Below, piece after piece: positions 18,634 to 27,549 of a DNA stretch of 64,000 nt. The position numbers and the translations under genes are program-made. The notes under the pieces are model-generated. The model was not told the origin of the DNA and made no database searches. It was given only the letters and a program-made list of their open reading frames with translations. The stretch is from Candidatus Amulumruptor caecigallinarius. GTDB lineage: Bacteria > Bacteroidota > Bacteroidia > Bacteroidales > Muribaculaceae. Where the stretch lies: NCBI GenBank assembly GCA_023665605.1, contig JAMPDP010000003.1:23777-87776 (forward strand). Reading direction: 5' to 3'. Each line of letters begins with the position of its first letter. The stretch's first letter is position 1.

Positions 18634-19577
18634 ACGATATAATATTGCGGACGTTTTTTCAGTCCGATGCTCCACAATGCATTAAGAGTTAGGATGCGGA
18701 GCTTCAGACTCAGTGGCACCTTACGGTCTATCGGTGCATCCGCCCACAACGAACGGTGTCGCACCTCATGCCAGAGATTATAGAATGGGTGCCGGATCAT
18801 CACCCAAGGCTGCCACGGCTTGGGCAGGTATTCGTAATGGATAATGAGCCTTTCGGGATGAGCAGCCTCGGCTGCTATCTCAGCTTCCATCTCCGGCGCA
18901 ATGTATTGTTCGGCATGGTCCGTGCGCAAAAAGGCAGTGAGCATATTCCAGCGCAACGGCAATCTCTTGACCTTGTCACCAACCACAATATTGAGCAGAT
19001 CTTGATCATGAAACTTGATGCGCTCAGGTTCTTCACGCATCAGCTTAAAACACTTCCGCGCAACATCCTGACGTCGGAATGCCTCAACATCAATCAGCAT
19101 CATGCCGGAATTAAAGTAACTGGTAGAGATTCCAAGCCGTTCACTGCCTTCAACATAGAAACTATCAGTCACCACACCGCAAAAAGCTCCATCTAAAGGC
19201 GTATCCCATAACTCTCGGAGGTCTGTATTAACGATAATGTCACAATCAAGGTATATGACTCTCTCCACGTAATTAGGTAACAATTCCGCACATGCAACCC
19301 TATAATAGGCTGCCGTGGTCACATGATCACCATCTCTTACTATACAATGGCGGAATACATTCTGTGACGGTGTGATGAGTGAAATTTCACATCCATATGT
19401 ATCTGACAGAAGGCGAAATCTATTTTGGGTTGCCCCACTAAGACCGTCGGTAAGCAGATAAACTGCTATTTGATTCTGCCTGTTAGACTCCAGTAGGGAT
19501 GTAAGCATTATCCCACAATAAGCGGAATATCGTTCATCACAGGCACAAAGTATGTTAATACACTCGGCCTTTTTCAT
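18630..19577 (-). CDS. GT8 glycosyltransferase
   Basis: A 315-residue retaining glycosyltransferase of family GT8 (galactosyl/glucosyltransferase type, as in LPS WaaJ/RfaJ). Motifs in order are NILCACDERYSAYCGIML, the DXD metal site VIYLDCDIIVNT near residue 100, YFNSGMMLIDVEAF, FHDQDLLNIV and the C-terminal IIHYEYLPKPW. The ATG at 19577 (4-base overlap with the upstream GT2 gene) is chosen over an extension to 19691, because the domain starts right after it. The donor is probably UDP-glucose or UDP-galactose by family. Confidence 0.9.
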   Translation of the reverse strand: MKKAECINILCACDERYSAYCGIMLTSLLESNRQNQIAVYLLTDGLSGATQNRFRLLSDTYGCEISLITPSQNVFRHCIVRDGDHVTTAAYYRVACAELLPNYVERVIYLDCDIIVNTDLRELWDTPLDGAFCGVVTDSFYVEGSERLGISTSYFNSGMMLIDVEAFRRQDVARKCFKLMREEPERIKFHDQDLLNIVVGDKVKRLPLRWNMLTAFLRTDHAEQYIAPEMEAEIAAEAAHPERLIIHYEYLPKPWQPWVMIRHPFYNLWHEVRHRSLWADAPIDRKVPLSLKLRILTLNALWSIGLKKRPQYYIV

Positions 19578-20488
19578 CGTGGGAAGACTCGTTTTACATC
19601 TGTGAGCATTAATAGCTTGCGTATGATATTCCATCCGACTCCGCAATCGGGCCATCTGATTAGCCGAGTTTGCACGTAAGCATGCCACCAATCAAGAGGC
19701 CTGTGATCACGCGCTGCAATCTTCATGCGCCAGTCATTAACTGAGCCGTACCAACATTTCCAAAACCTCTTATATCTCGGATTTCCTTCCTTTGACACAC
19801 TCTGATGCTCACGATACTCTACTAAAGGGAAATCCACAGGCTCAATTCTGTAGCCATTATACACGAATTTCATCGCAGTAGGCCAGTCTTCCACCAAAGG
19901 GTATTTCTCATCATATCCGCCCAAGGCTTCCAAGGTTGGTTTATGAATGAATAAGGTAGGACCTTCAATGAGATAGGGTATGCCGGCAAGTGCTGACTCC
20001 TGTTCGCGGGCATCAGCATCCTTGAAGTACTCGCGGCAACGCAGGCGCGGTTTCTGAAAACCGTTTTGGTCAAAAGGCACAATTTCACATATGAAGAACT
20101 TATCGCTGCTCCTTTTGGTAGCTTCAACGAACTTGCTGATGCAATCAGGGCGCAAACGGTCATCTCCGGCGATATACTTCACCCACTCCCCTTTCACATG
20201 TCTGAGAGCAAAATTATAGTTGCCCACTATGCCCAAATTGTGTGGAGTCTTAATTACAGCTACCTCGGAAAATCGGTCGACTTCAATGTCAGCCCAACTG
20301 CGAGCAACAGCCAAAGTATCATCCGTAGAACCATCGTCACTCACTATCACCTGCAGCGGACCTTCATAATCTTGCGCAGAGATGCTTGCAAGTGTCTCAT
20401 TCACAAACTCGGCAGAGTTGTAAGTCACCACAACTATTGTGACAAGCGGCAATGTTCCTTCGGCAGAGGTATGTGCGTATGGATTCAT
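19574..20488 (-). CDS. GT2 glycosyltransferase
   Basis: A 304-residue GT-A enzyme: PLVTIVVVTYNSAEFVNETL, then VIVSDDGSTDDTL, and YIAGDDRLRPDCI as the metal-site region near residue 105. The GDDRL form of the DXD motif and the later VEDWPTAMKFVYNGYRI segment mark a subgroup often found in Bacteroidetes capsule loci. The ATG at 20488 lies 2 bases after the stop of the upstream DUF6625 gene, which favours it over the extension to 20530. Confidence 0.87.
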   Translation of the reverse strand: MNPYAHTSAEGTLPLVTIVVVTYNSAEFVNETLASISAQDYEGPLQVIVSDDGSTDDTLAVARSWADIEVDRFSEVAVIKTPHNLGIVGNYNFALRHVKGEWVKYIAGDDRLRPDCISKFVEATKRSSDKFFICEIVPFDQNGFQKPRLRCREYFKDADAREQESALAGIPYLIEGPTLFIHKPTLEALGGYDEKYPLVEDWPTAMKFVYNGYRIEPVDFPLVEYREHQSVSKEGNPRYKRFWKCWYGSVNDWRMKIAARDHRPLDWWHAYVQTRLIRWPDCGVGWNIIRKLLMLTDVKRVFPR

Positions 20489-20490
20489 CG

Positions 20491-21453
20491 TTATTTCAGG
20501 CGGATGTGGGAAGTGGTGAACTCCACGCACTCATCACCTCGCCACTGATAGCCGGCAGGTATGCGATAAAAACCCGGGGTCCAGAAGTTACCTGTATGAT
20601 TGTAACTGATCTTCTTGAACATCAGGAAATGGAGGTATGGCAGCGTCTCTTCGGGCAATATATTTTCCGGAAACTCTCCATTACCCATCTGCCATCTTAG
20701 AGTTTTGAGGTCAAGGATATATTTCTCTCGCGGATAAGGTGTGAACGTTGTGCCGGGCTCACAATAGTACTGTCGTCCGGTGCCATTCGGCAATAAGCGT
20801 CCGACCGTGTGATATAATCGATTACGATTAATCCCGGTCTTTCGTCCAAAACTATACCACAGACAGTCAATAATGCGCATACCGCGTGGTCTTACCGTCT
20901 CGGAATATTGCCTCTCATCCACCCAACCCGGGGGCTCTGCTTCGATTATTTCCTTGAGCGAGGATTCCAGCGGGAACATAATCCGGTTGAGAGAAGAATC
21001 TGTGCGTATCAATGTGAAATGCCCGGACACGCACTTGATGTGTGTAGTGATGAGCTCAAGTTGTTTGCGTGAGGTAAGCCTTGTAAGAGGCGTAAGGTCT
21101 CCATAAGCCACATCAATATCGCCAAATCCCCACCATGTGTATTTGCCCTCGGCAAGCAAATCACTGTGCATCAGCCCGTAGAAAGGCTTCACGTCACAGA
21201 GCTTGGAAGCTATCTTTGGAAGACGCACCCCAACCACCTGCTCCACCAGCACCAAATATTCATCAAAAGATGTTGAGTGGAAGAAAGTGTTGGGATAGGT
21301 CACCTCCGGCTCGCCGCAGTCGGTAAAATAGTGGAAATCAATCTGCGGATTACGCGAGCAGGTATAGAGATACAGCGGCATCCACTCCGGCCACTTGCCG
21401 AAATAAGGTATCAGCATCGCTATTCTCTCAGTGGATAGTGAATCTATCGCCAT
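20491..21453 (-). CDS. DUF6625 family protein, second copy
   Basis: A 320-residue protein of the DUF6625 family, found beside glycosyltransferases. It begins STERIAMLIPYFGKWPEWMP and contains DFHYFTDCG, KLCDVKPFYGLMH and GFGDIDVAYGDL; the last carries a DXD-like acidic pair. The N-terminal hydrophobic strand and the DXD-like site suggest a GT-A type transferase, but I know of no proven activity. The ATG at 21453 is used; the frame extends upstream only by a TTG. It is a close relative of the neighbouring gene at 21489-22442, evidence of a tandem duplication. Confidence 0.75.
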   Translation of the reverse strand: MAIDSLSTERIAMLIPYFGKWPEWMPLYLYTCSRNPQIDFHYFTDCGEPEVTYPNTFFHSTSFDEYLVLVEQVVGVRLPKIASKLCDVKPFYGLMHSDLLAEGKYTWWGFGDIDVAYGDLTPLTRLTSRKQLELITTHIKCVSGHFTLIRTDSSLNRIMFPLESSLKEIIEAEPPGWVDERQYSETVRPRGMRIIDCLWYSFGRKTGINRNRLYHTVGRLLPNGTGRQYYCEPGTTFTPYPREKYILDLKTLRWQMGNGEFPENILPEETLPYLHFLMFKKISYNHTGNFWTPGFYRIPAGYQWRGDECVEFTTSHIRLK

Positions 21454-21488
21454 TGCATACACTCGCTTTCGCAAAAGTCAAAGGGACA

Positions 21489-22442
21489 TTACACCAACTT
21501 AATGTGCTCGAGGGTAATTTCTACTTTTTCATTCCCTTGCCACTGGTGGTTGGCCGGTATCTTGTAATAGTCCTGTGGCCAGTGGAAATCTGTTTTGTTA
21601 TTGGCGCACTTTTTGAACTTCAAGAAGTGAAGATATGGCATATTGGACCGAGGACGCAGACATCCTTGAAAATGTCCTTTACCCATAGTCCAGCGCATTG
21701 TGGAGAGGTCAAGGATATATTTCTCACCGGGTATCGGATCAAAAGTAGTGGAAGGGTCGCAATAATACGCATTGAGGCGCTTTCCCGGTAGGATGCGGTC
21801 CATTAATCGGTAAAAAGAATTTCGCTCCCACTTTACGCGAAGTCCTATGGCGAACCACAATTTGTCTATCAAACACATACGCCTTGGGCGTATAGCGCGA
21901 CTATAGTGCACCTCATCAATAAAACCCGCCGGATCTGCTTCGATAATCCGCCTCATTTCGTCTGTAGGCTGAAAGTTGTCAAATGCAACTGAGCCACACT
22001 TGATGATGCAAAAGTGACCTGCCAACTGATAAATGTGAGACGTCACCAATTCAATGTGTGGATTTCTCGTCGGGTTCACCAGCTGTGCACAATCGCCATA
22101 AGCTACATCTATATCACCAAAACCCCACCATTGGTAACTACCTGCGTCAATGACGTCTCTGTGAATACGTCCGAAGAACGGTCTAAGGTCACATAACTTA
22201 TCGGTATGTCCGGGAATGTCAAGTCCTGTCAACGCTTTGGCCTTTGCCCGATACTCATCAAAGGTCATGCCATGGAAAAAGGTATTGACATAAGTTTGTT
22301 GGGGGATACTGCAATCAGTGAAGAAATGGAAGTCAATCTGCGGATTGCGGCTGCAGGTATACAGATAAAGTGACATCCATTCGGGCCATTTCCCAAAATA
22401 TGGTATCAGCATCGCTATCCTTGGGGTCTTTGTCACTTTCAT
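21489..22442 (-). CDS. DUF6625 family protein, first copy
   Basis: A 317-residue paralogue of the next gene. Both share RIAMLIPYFGKWPEWM, LYLYTCSRNPQIDFH, GFGDIDVAYGD, GEKYILDLSTMRW-like and PYLHFLKFKK segments in the same order. The ATG at 22442 is chosen; a TTG at 22451 is the only upstream alternative. A 35-base gap separates the two copies. Differences lie mainly in the middle (residues 120-220), where acceptor specificity would be expected, so the pair may add two related residues. The activity is inferred, not known. Confidence 0.75.
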   Translation of the reverse strand: MKVTKTPRIAMLIPYFGKWPEWMSLYLYTCSRNPQIDFHFFTDCSIPQQTYVNTFFHGMTFDEYRAKAKALTGLDIPGHTDKLCDLRPFFGRIHRDVIDAGSYQWWGFGDIDVAYGDCAQLVNPTRNPHIELVTSHIYQLAGHFCIIKCGSVAFDNFQPTDEMRRIIEADPAGFIDEVHYSRAIRPRRMCLIDKLWFAIGLRVKWERNSFYRLMDRILPGKRLNAYYCDPSTTFDPIPGEKYILDLSTMRWTMGKGHFQGCLRPRSNMPYLHFLKFKKCANNKTDFHWPQDYYKIPANHQWQGNEKVEITLEHIKLV

Positions 22443-22465
22443 TCCTATCAATAAATTTTACTTGT

Positions 22466-23404
22466 CTATCTCAACTTTAAAATCCAGGCTGCAACCGGCC
22501 CTCCATTCATCAGTAGACAATACGGCCACTTCTTGCGTCCCAAACAGGAAAAATGTGCCGGCTTACCATTCACCCATCGCTCCATGCGCTGAGCTTGCCT
22601 GACAAGACCGATGCGCGTTAGGTACACCTTGATGGGTATAACCATTGCTGCATAATCTGCACGATATGCATCAAACATACCTTTAATACGCAGTAACTGT
22701 CCAATAAACTCTATATTGGGAATAGACCGCCCCACAATATCATGGCTGCGAGAGTAACCGGTGAGCGACTCAGTATTGCCTCTATTGTAATTATAGCCTA
22801 TGACATCAACTTTGCCGATTCGTGGTTGTGCCATAAGCAATTGCAAACAGATTACGGTATCTTCCATCACCCAGCAATCTGCTATTACCTTGATATCTGC
22901 AGTTTGCCAGAAATCACGGCGCACGAGCTTTGACCACAACCATCCCTGCAGTCGATATTGAAGAAGAAGCGATATCATGCGCTTGGGGTCGGGGCTGAAG
23001 GGTTCGTCCATCACAGCTATTCTCTTGCCGTCTGCTTCGGTGGCCACTTTGAACCATACGATATCCAACTTCCCGGCATCAGCCGTATGGACGGTTGTGG
23101 CAAGCAGCTCCGGCTCGATGGTGTCGTCGCTGTCAACGAACAGAAGGTATTCACCCGTTGCTTCGCTGATGGCTCGCGACCTGGCAACAACCGGGCCGGA
23201 ATTGCGTTGCGTCAGTACTTTGAAGCGGGAATCACGGGCGACATATTCGCTCAGTATTTGCGAAGACCCGTCATTGGAGCCGTCATCTACGGCCACGCAT
23301 TCCCAGTCGGTAAGTGTCTGGCTGACAATGCTGTCAAGGCATCGCCGCAAATATTTGGCGGTGTTATAGACCGGCATGATAATCGACACCTTCACGTCTG
23401 ACAT
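22466..23404 (-). CDS. GT2 glycosyltransferase
   Basis: A 312-residue GT-A enzyme with VKVSIIMPVYNTAKYLRRCL, CVAVDDGSNDGSSQIL and the metal-binding LFVDSDDTIEPELL near residue 92. It starts with an ATG at 23404, 40 bases after the flippase gene. It is close in layout to the GT2 encoded at 17590-18633. It belongs to the large group of capsule/O-antigen GT2 enzymes for which the donor cannot be read from sequence. Confidence 0.88.
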   Translation of the reverse strand: MSDVKVSIIMPVYNTAKYLRRCLDSIVSQTLTDWECVAVDDGSNDGSSQILSEYVARDSRFKVLTQRNSGPVVARSRAISEATGEYLLFVDSDDTIEPELLATTVHTADAGKLDIVWFKVATEADGKRIAVMDEPFSPDPKRMISLLLQYRLQGWLWSKLVRRDFWQTADIKVIADCWVMEDTVICLQLLMAQPRIGKVDVIGYNYNRGNTESLTGYSRSHDIVGRSIPNIEFIGQLLRIKGMFDAYRADYAAMVIPIKVYLTRIGLVRQAQRMERWVNGKPAHFSCLGRKKWPYCLLMNGGPVAAWILKLR

Positions 23405-23444
23405 ACAATAATCTGTCTAAGAATATTGCCGACTGTCTTAATAC

Positions 23445-25058
23445 TTAGGCTGCTTGCTTCTTTTTACGTTTGAAGATTGCGCCCCACAGACGCACCAATA
23501 TAGCGTGGAACTGGGGCACAAACAGCCACATACCAGGTGTGGCTACTGCTACAAATGGTATGCCGAAGCAGAAGGTACGTACTATAAACGATGTCCACAG
23601 GTTTGTGAAGTGGAAATAGTGGTTCATCAATGTCTCGGCCACCAGATAACCCACTCCATAGGCAATCAGGATTGGCACCGAGCACCGGAAGAAGAGGTAC
23701 CAATAGTGCCAAACGCTGCGCTTCATCCCGCGTGAGAAGAGCCAGTAAGGCTTCCACAGATAGATGAAGATAAACGTGGAAATCAGCGGCCCGAGTACCA
23801 CCCCAAGAAGCCCCCATATGGAACCCAGACCAATGGTGATAAGCAGGAATACAGCGCTTTCAGCCAAAGGGGACCAAACATCAGCAAACAGGCCGAAGCC
23901 GCCGATAAAGTTCTCATTGATGCCTCGCATCATCCCGAGGAAATAGCTGAATATCACCACCGTGACCACCCCACGGTCAAGCACGCACTCCGGACCGAGC
24001 CACGCGGCTACAAAGGGTGAAATCAGGTACATAAATCCGGCTGCCATACCTCCCGCGATGTAGAAACGACCGGAAAATAGCTGCTGGTATACGCGGAATA
24101 TTTTTTCGCGATCTCCCTCAGCTATCATGTTACCTACACCGGCACCCACACTGTTTATCACACCGTTGACAAAACTGGAACAACGAGTCGTAATGGTGGT
24201 GTAGTTGTTATACAGAGTCACAACCGGCAAAGAGACATAGCCATAGATAATCAACGGGAGTGTCTGCCACTGTACGAATGAGCCGACATTATGAATGAAT
24301 ATCTGACTCATGTATTTCTTCACCTCTGGATATTTCTTGAGCAGCTTGCGCCCTTGTTTAAGCTCGGTCTTGAGCCATGGATAAGTCTTGCGGATCTTCC
24401 AGTTGATGAGCAGCGTGTTGATTATGGCAAACACGACCTCAATTATCACAAACAGATAGAAGTTTGCCCAAAGCATCGCAAACACCATCTGAGCAATCAG
24501 TCGCGCCGACGTAGTCGCTTGGAAATACCCCGTGATAAGATAGTTGCGCTGATCGGCACTCATGATGGCCATCTTGTAGTTGAAGAAATAACCCCACATC
24601 GAGTTGGCCATGAAGCAGAAGAACACGAAGTAGATGAGCTTCAGTGAGAAGCCCGTGTCAGGGAATATAAGCGGGAAGAACAGCGACAGGATGATGCCGG
24701 CAGAGATGATGATGATGCCTATCCAACGGTAAAGATACCCCATCACCGATATCAGCTCGTTGACCTTGAAGCGGTCGCGGTCATGCACCGGCTTGTAGAG
24801 GAGGAACGCTATTGACCCGCCGATGCCCAGTTCGGCCAGATTCAGAAAGCTGAGTAGAGATGCAATAGAGCCGGTGAGTCCCATAAAGTCGAGGCCAAGA
24901 TAGTCAATAAAAGTACGCCGAGTGAAGAAAGATGTCAACAACGACACGAAGTAACATATCATGTTAATTCGTGCATTGAGTATTGACTTCTTCACGCGCG
25001 AGTCTGTCGTAGCATAGTCGCTCGTCACCTTCTCGCTTCCTGACTGTGTTTCCGTCAT
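23445..25058 (-). CDS. Wzx-like polysaccharide flippase
   Basis: A 537-residue inner-membrane protein with about 12-14 hydrophobic helices. It has the MATE/PST-type layout: a short charged N-terminus, paired helices from residue 28 on, and a basic end RLWGAIFKRKKKQAA. In a Wzy-dependent pathway it would flip undecaprenyl-linked repeat units to the periplasm. It is the second gene of the operon, 52 bases after the antiterminator, and its presence with the Wzy-like gene defines the locus as a Wzx/Wzy system. Substrate specificity is unknown. Confidence 0.85.
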   Translation of the reverse strand: MTETQSGSEKVTSDYATTDSRVKKSILNARINMICYFVSLLTSFFTRRTFIDYLGLDFMGLTGSIASLLSFLNLAELGIGGSIAFLLYKPVHDRDRFKVNELISVMGYLYRWIGIIIISAGIILSLFFPLIFPDTGFSLKLIYFVFFCFMANSMWGYFFNYKMAIMSADQRNYLITGYFQATTSARLIAQMVFAMLWANFYLFVIIEVVFAIINTLLINWKIRKTYPWLKTELKQGRKLLKKYPEVKKYMSQIFIHNVGSFVQWQTLPLIIYGYVSLPVVTLYNNYTTITTRCSSFVNGVINSVGAGVGNMIAEGDREKIFRVYQQLFSGRFYIAGGMAAGFMYLISPFVAAWLGPECVLDRGVVTVVIFSYFLGMMRGINENFIGGFGLFADVWSPLAESAVFLLITIGLGSIWGLLGVVLGPLISTFIFIYLWKPYWLFSRGMKRSVWHYWYLFFRCSVPILIAYGVGYLVAETLMNHYFHFTNLWTSFIVRTFCFGIPFVAVATPGMWLFVPQFHAILVRLWGAIFKRKKKQAA

Positions 25059-25110
25059 TGCTTATGACTAATCAATATCGAACGGCTGCCAGAGGGCTAC
25101 TGCCCTCGTA

Positions 25111-25671
25111 TCAACGGATTACCTCCACCAGGTCAGGCCTCACTTCGGCCGACACCGCCCCGAGGCCGGGAAGTTCCACCACGAGGCGCCGGTTACGGTG
25201 TCCCTTGACGCGCTTGAAAGTTCCGATGACTCCGTCAAATGGACCGCCGAGAATACGCACTTGTGTACCCTCCGATGGCATACTCTCGTCGGGCAACAGA
25301 AATTCCACGCTATCTATATCAGCCGCACGAGATGCTACTGCAATAAAACTCTCCATCTGCCTCTCGGGGACGGTAAGCGGCATTGGCGGGGTGACGGACT
25401 GGTCCATGATATATTGCAGCCTGGGCATACCTATCTTAATTTGCGAAACCTCTGCTTTGGTAGCCTTGATAAACAGTACGCTCGGAATCGCAGGCACCAG
25501 ATAACGTCCTTTCCGGCCATGATACTCCCTGACTGCCCATTGCTTTGGCAAAAAATAACGTTTTTTGTGAGCGTCAAGCCACTCCTCAGCGGCTTTCTCG
25601 GCCTTGTATGCTCTCATCGCATACCATCGGGGAGTATCGTCTTGAATGGACGCCACAGCGGATACAGGCAA
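25111..25671 (-). CDS. UpxY-type NusG-like transcription antiterminator
   Basis: A 186-residue NusG-family protein of the UpxY group, which in Bacteroides keeps RNA polymerase going through its own long capsule operon. The NGN domain begins at RWYAMRAYKAEKAAEEWL (residue 15 on), continues with GRYLVPAIPSVLFIKAT, and a KOW-like end reads VRILGGPFDGVIGTFKRVKG. The only start in the open frame that keeps the WYAMR motif is a TTG at 25671 (or a GTG five codons later). An ATG lies in the same frame at 25707 but is cut off by TGA at its codon 9. First gene of the glycan operon. Confidence 0.85.
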   Translation of the reverse strand: MPVSAVASIQDDTPRWYAMRAYKAEKAAEEWLDAHKKRYFLPKQWAVREYHGRKGRYLVPAIPSVLFIKATKAEVSQIKIGMPRLQYIMDQSVTPPMPLTVPERQMESFIAVASRAADIDSVEFLLPDESMPSEGTQVRILGGPFDGVIGTFKRVKGHRNRRLVVELPGLGAVSAEVRPDLVEVIR

Positions 25672-25793
25672 TTCTTTGGTTCACCCCAGATATTGCAACG
25701 CACTCATTCCCAGTAAATTGAACAAGATGTGACAATAATTGGAGCGATCAGCAGATGAATGTTTGAGGCAATCAGAATGTGCCATCTATGCCA

Positions 25794-25824
25794 CAAAGAT
25801 AGCAAAAGGGCATGACGCTGGCAA
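25794..25824 (-). promoter_or_regulatory. promoter of the glycan operon
   Basis: Minus-strand -7 box TATCTTTG (25794-25801) matches the Bacteroidetes consensus TAnnTTTG and lies 20 bases after a TTG -33 element (25822-25824). Transcription would start near 25788, giving a leader of about 115 bases before upxY. UpxY proteins are thought to act on such leaders. No inverted repeats flank the promoter, so invertible (phase-variable) control is not indicated. Confidence 0.7.
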
Positions 25825-25883
25825 GAGGCCTGCCATCTCAGGGGCCCCCAAGAGGTTAATTTATGATAATTCGGAGCGGGTAA

Positions 25884-25914
25884 TTGGTGGTTACGAGCGG
25901 AAGTGTTAAATTTG
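25884..25914 (+). promoter_or_regulatory. promoter of tig
   Basis: Plus-strand -7 box TAAATTTG (25907-25914) is a perfect match to TAnnTTTG, with TTGG 19 bases upstream (25884-25887). The start point would be about 65 bases ahead of the tig ATG. Together with the glycan promoter it accounts for the 312-base divergent gap 25672-25983. Confidence 0.75.
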
Positions 25915-25983
25915 CACTTTGGTTATAGAACCGTAAGAATATAAGAATAACAGAGATACACAAGACATATTTAGATATTCCCC

Positions 25984-27372
25984 ATGAACTTATCATTCGA
26001 GAAACAGGGCGCAGACAAGGCTCTTCTGAAAGTCGACATCGTGGAGAGCGACTACGCCGGCAAGGTAAAGGACCAGCTCAAGAAGCTCGGCCAGACACAG
26101 ACCATCCCCGGCTTCCGCAAGGGTCATGTGCCCTTCGGTATGCTTGAGAAGCGCTTCGGCAAGGACATGGCCTCCGACGTCATCAACGAGACCGTATACA
26201 CTGCTGTCACCGACTATCTGCGTGAAAACAAGATTGACATCCTCGGTGCTCCCGTGCCCGTTGATGTGATAGCCCTTGACCTTGACAAGACCAAGGACTA
26301 CACCTTCAGCTACGAACTCTGCCTGGTGCCTGAACTCAACATTACAGTTGACAAGAGCGTCACCCTCCCCTACTACACCATCAAGGTCTCCGACGAGATG
26401 ATTGACGAGCAGGACAAGGCTCTCTGCAAGCGTTTCGGCGCACAGGTACCCGGTGAGGAGGTTGAGCCTGACGCACTGGTGAAGGGTTCCATCTTTGAGC
26501 TCAATGAAGATGGCTCAGTAAAGGACACTGAGGACGCAATCCAGGTGACATCCGGCATTGTCGCTCCCATGTACTTCAAGGACAAGGCCGAGGCTGACAA
26601 GTTTGCCGGCAAGAAGGTTGACGACAAGGTTCGTTTCAACCCCGCAGCAGCAGCCGGTGGCGACATGGCTGAACTCTCCTCAATGCTCCAGATTGACAAG
26701 GAGAAGGCCGCCGATGTCAAGGCTGACTTCGAGATGACTATCTCTGAAATCATTGTGCTCCGCCCCGCAGAGCACGGCGAGGAGTTCTACACCAACGTCT
26801 TCGGCAAGGACAAGGTAAAGGACGAGGAGGGCTACCGCGCAGCACTCAAGGATATGATTGCCCAGCAACTTGACGGCAACTCCAAACAGGTGTTCCAGGG
26901 CGACACCTACCGCTACTTCACCGACACCTACGGCAAGGACATCGTAGTTGCCGAGGATGTGCTCAAGAAATGGTATATGAGCGTCAATCGCGATGTCAAC
27001 GAGAGCAACATTGACGAGGTTTTCGCCTCACTGATGCCCGACCTCCGTTGGCAGCTTATCCGCGACAATATCGCCGAGAAGCTCGGAGTAAAGGTCGAGG
27101 AGGCCGATATGCTGCACTATGCTGCAATGATGGCACGCCAGCAGTTCGCTCAGTATGGCATGAGCAATCTCACCGATGACGTTTATGAGGATTACGCCAA
27201 GCGTATGCTTGCCGACAAGCAGACAGCCCAGCGTCTTCATCAGGACGTTTTCATGGCCAAGCTGTTCGGCGCCATCGAGCAGGCTGTCACCCTCGACAAG
27301 AAGGAACTCACCCTCGACGAGTTCAAGGCGATGCTCGACAAGAAGAGCGAGCAGACCAACGCTGAGGCGTAA
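25984..27372 (+). CDS. tig: trigger factor
   Basis: Ribosome-bound chaperone of 462 residues that shields nascent chains. The N-terminal ribosome-docking signature PGFRKGHVPFGMLEKRFGK lies at about residues 42-60. A middle domain follows at the position of the FKBP-like PPIase domain (about 150-260), and the helical chaperone C-terminus contains repeated acidic and amide residues. It stands alone, with its own promoter at 25884-25914 and a strong terminator at 27485-27535. Length is normal for Bacteroidales. Confidence 0.93.
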   Translation: MNLSFEKQGADKALLKVDIVESDYAGKVKDQLKKLGQTQTIPGFRKGHVPFGMLEKRFGKDMASDVINETVYTAVTDYLRENKIDILGAPVPVDVIALDLDKTKDYTFSYELCLVPELNITVDKSVTLPYYTIKVSDEMIDEQDKALCKRFGAQVPGEEVEPDALVKGSIFELNEDGSVKDTEDAIQVTSGIVAPMYFKDKAEADKFAGKKVDDKVRFNPAAAAGGDMAELSSMLQIDKEKAADVKADFEMTISEIIVLRPAEHGEEFYTNVFGKDKVKDEEGYRAALKDMIAQQLDGNSKQVFQGDTYRYFTDTYGKDIVVAEDVLKKWYMSVNRDVNESNIDEVFASLMPDLRWQLIRDNIAEKLGVKVEEADMLHYAAMMARQQFAQYGMSNLTDDVYEDYAKRMLADKQTAQRLHQDVFMAKLFGAIEQAVTLDKKELTLDEFKAMLDKKSEQTNAEA

Positions 27373-27414
27373 GACAACAATCCACATATACCGAGAGGTT
27401 GCAGAACTGCCAAG

Positions 27415-27439
27415 GAGCGTTCGCAGGACGCTGATGTAC
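27415..27439. repeat. short hairpin repeat, copy A
   Basis: GAGCGTTCGCAGGACGCTGA followed by TGTAC. It is nearly the same as the repeats at 62401-62425 and 62487-62510. The core AGCGTYCGCAGGACGCT can fold into a 7-bp hairpin. It lies just after tig, before the terminator. Confidence 0.6.
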
Positions 27440-27484
27440 AACGTCAACTAATCATCAGTAAATTCTGCCCCGGAATAAACAACC

Positions 27485-27535
27485 ACTGTGCCGACAGGAG
27501 ATTTCCTCTCCCTGTCGGCACAGTTGCTTCTCTCA
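27485..27535 (+). terminator. terminator of tig
   Basis: A perfect 14-bp stem ACTGTGCCGACAGG / CCTGTCGGCACAGT (27485-27498 with 27511-27524) encloses a 12-base loop and is followed by the pyrimidine run TGCTTCTCTC. It lies about 110 bases after the tig stop. Confidence 0.85.
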
Positions 27536-27549
27536 CGAGTATATACTTA

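Noticed and set aside
25794..25914. Invertible (phase-variable) promoter for the capsule-like locus, as in Bacteroides fragilis
   Set aside because: No flanking inverted repeats and no nearby invertase gene were found.
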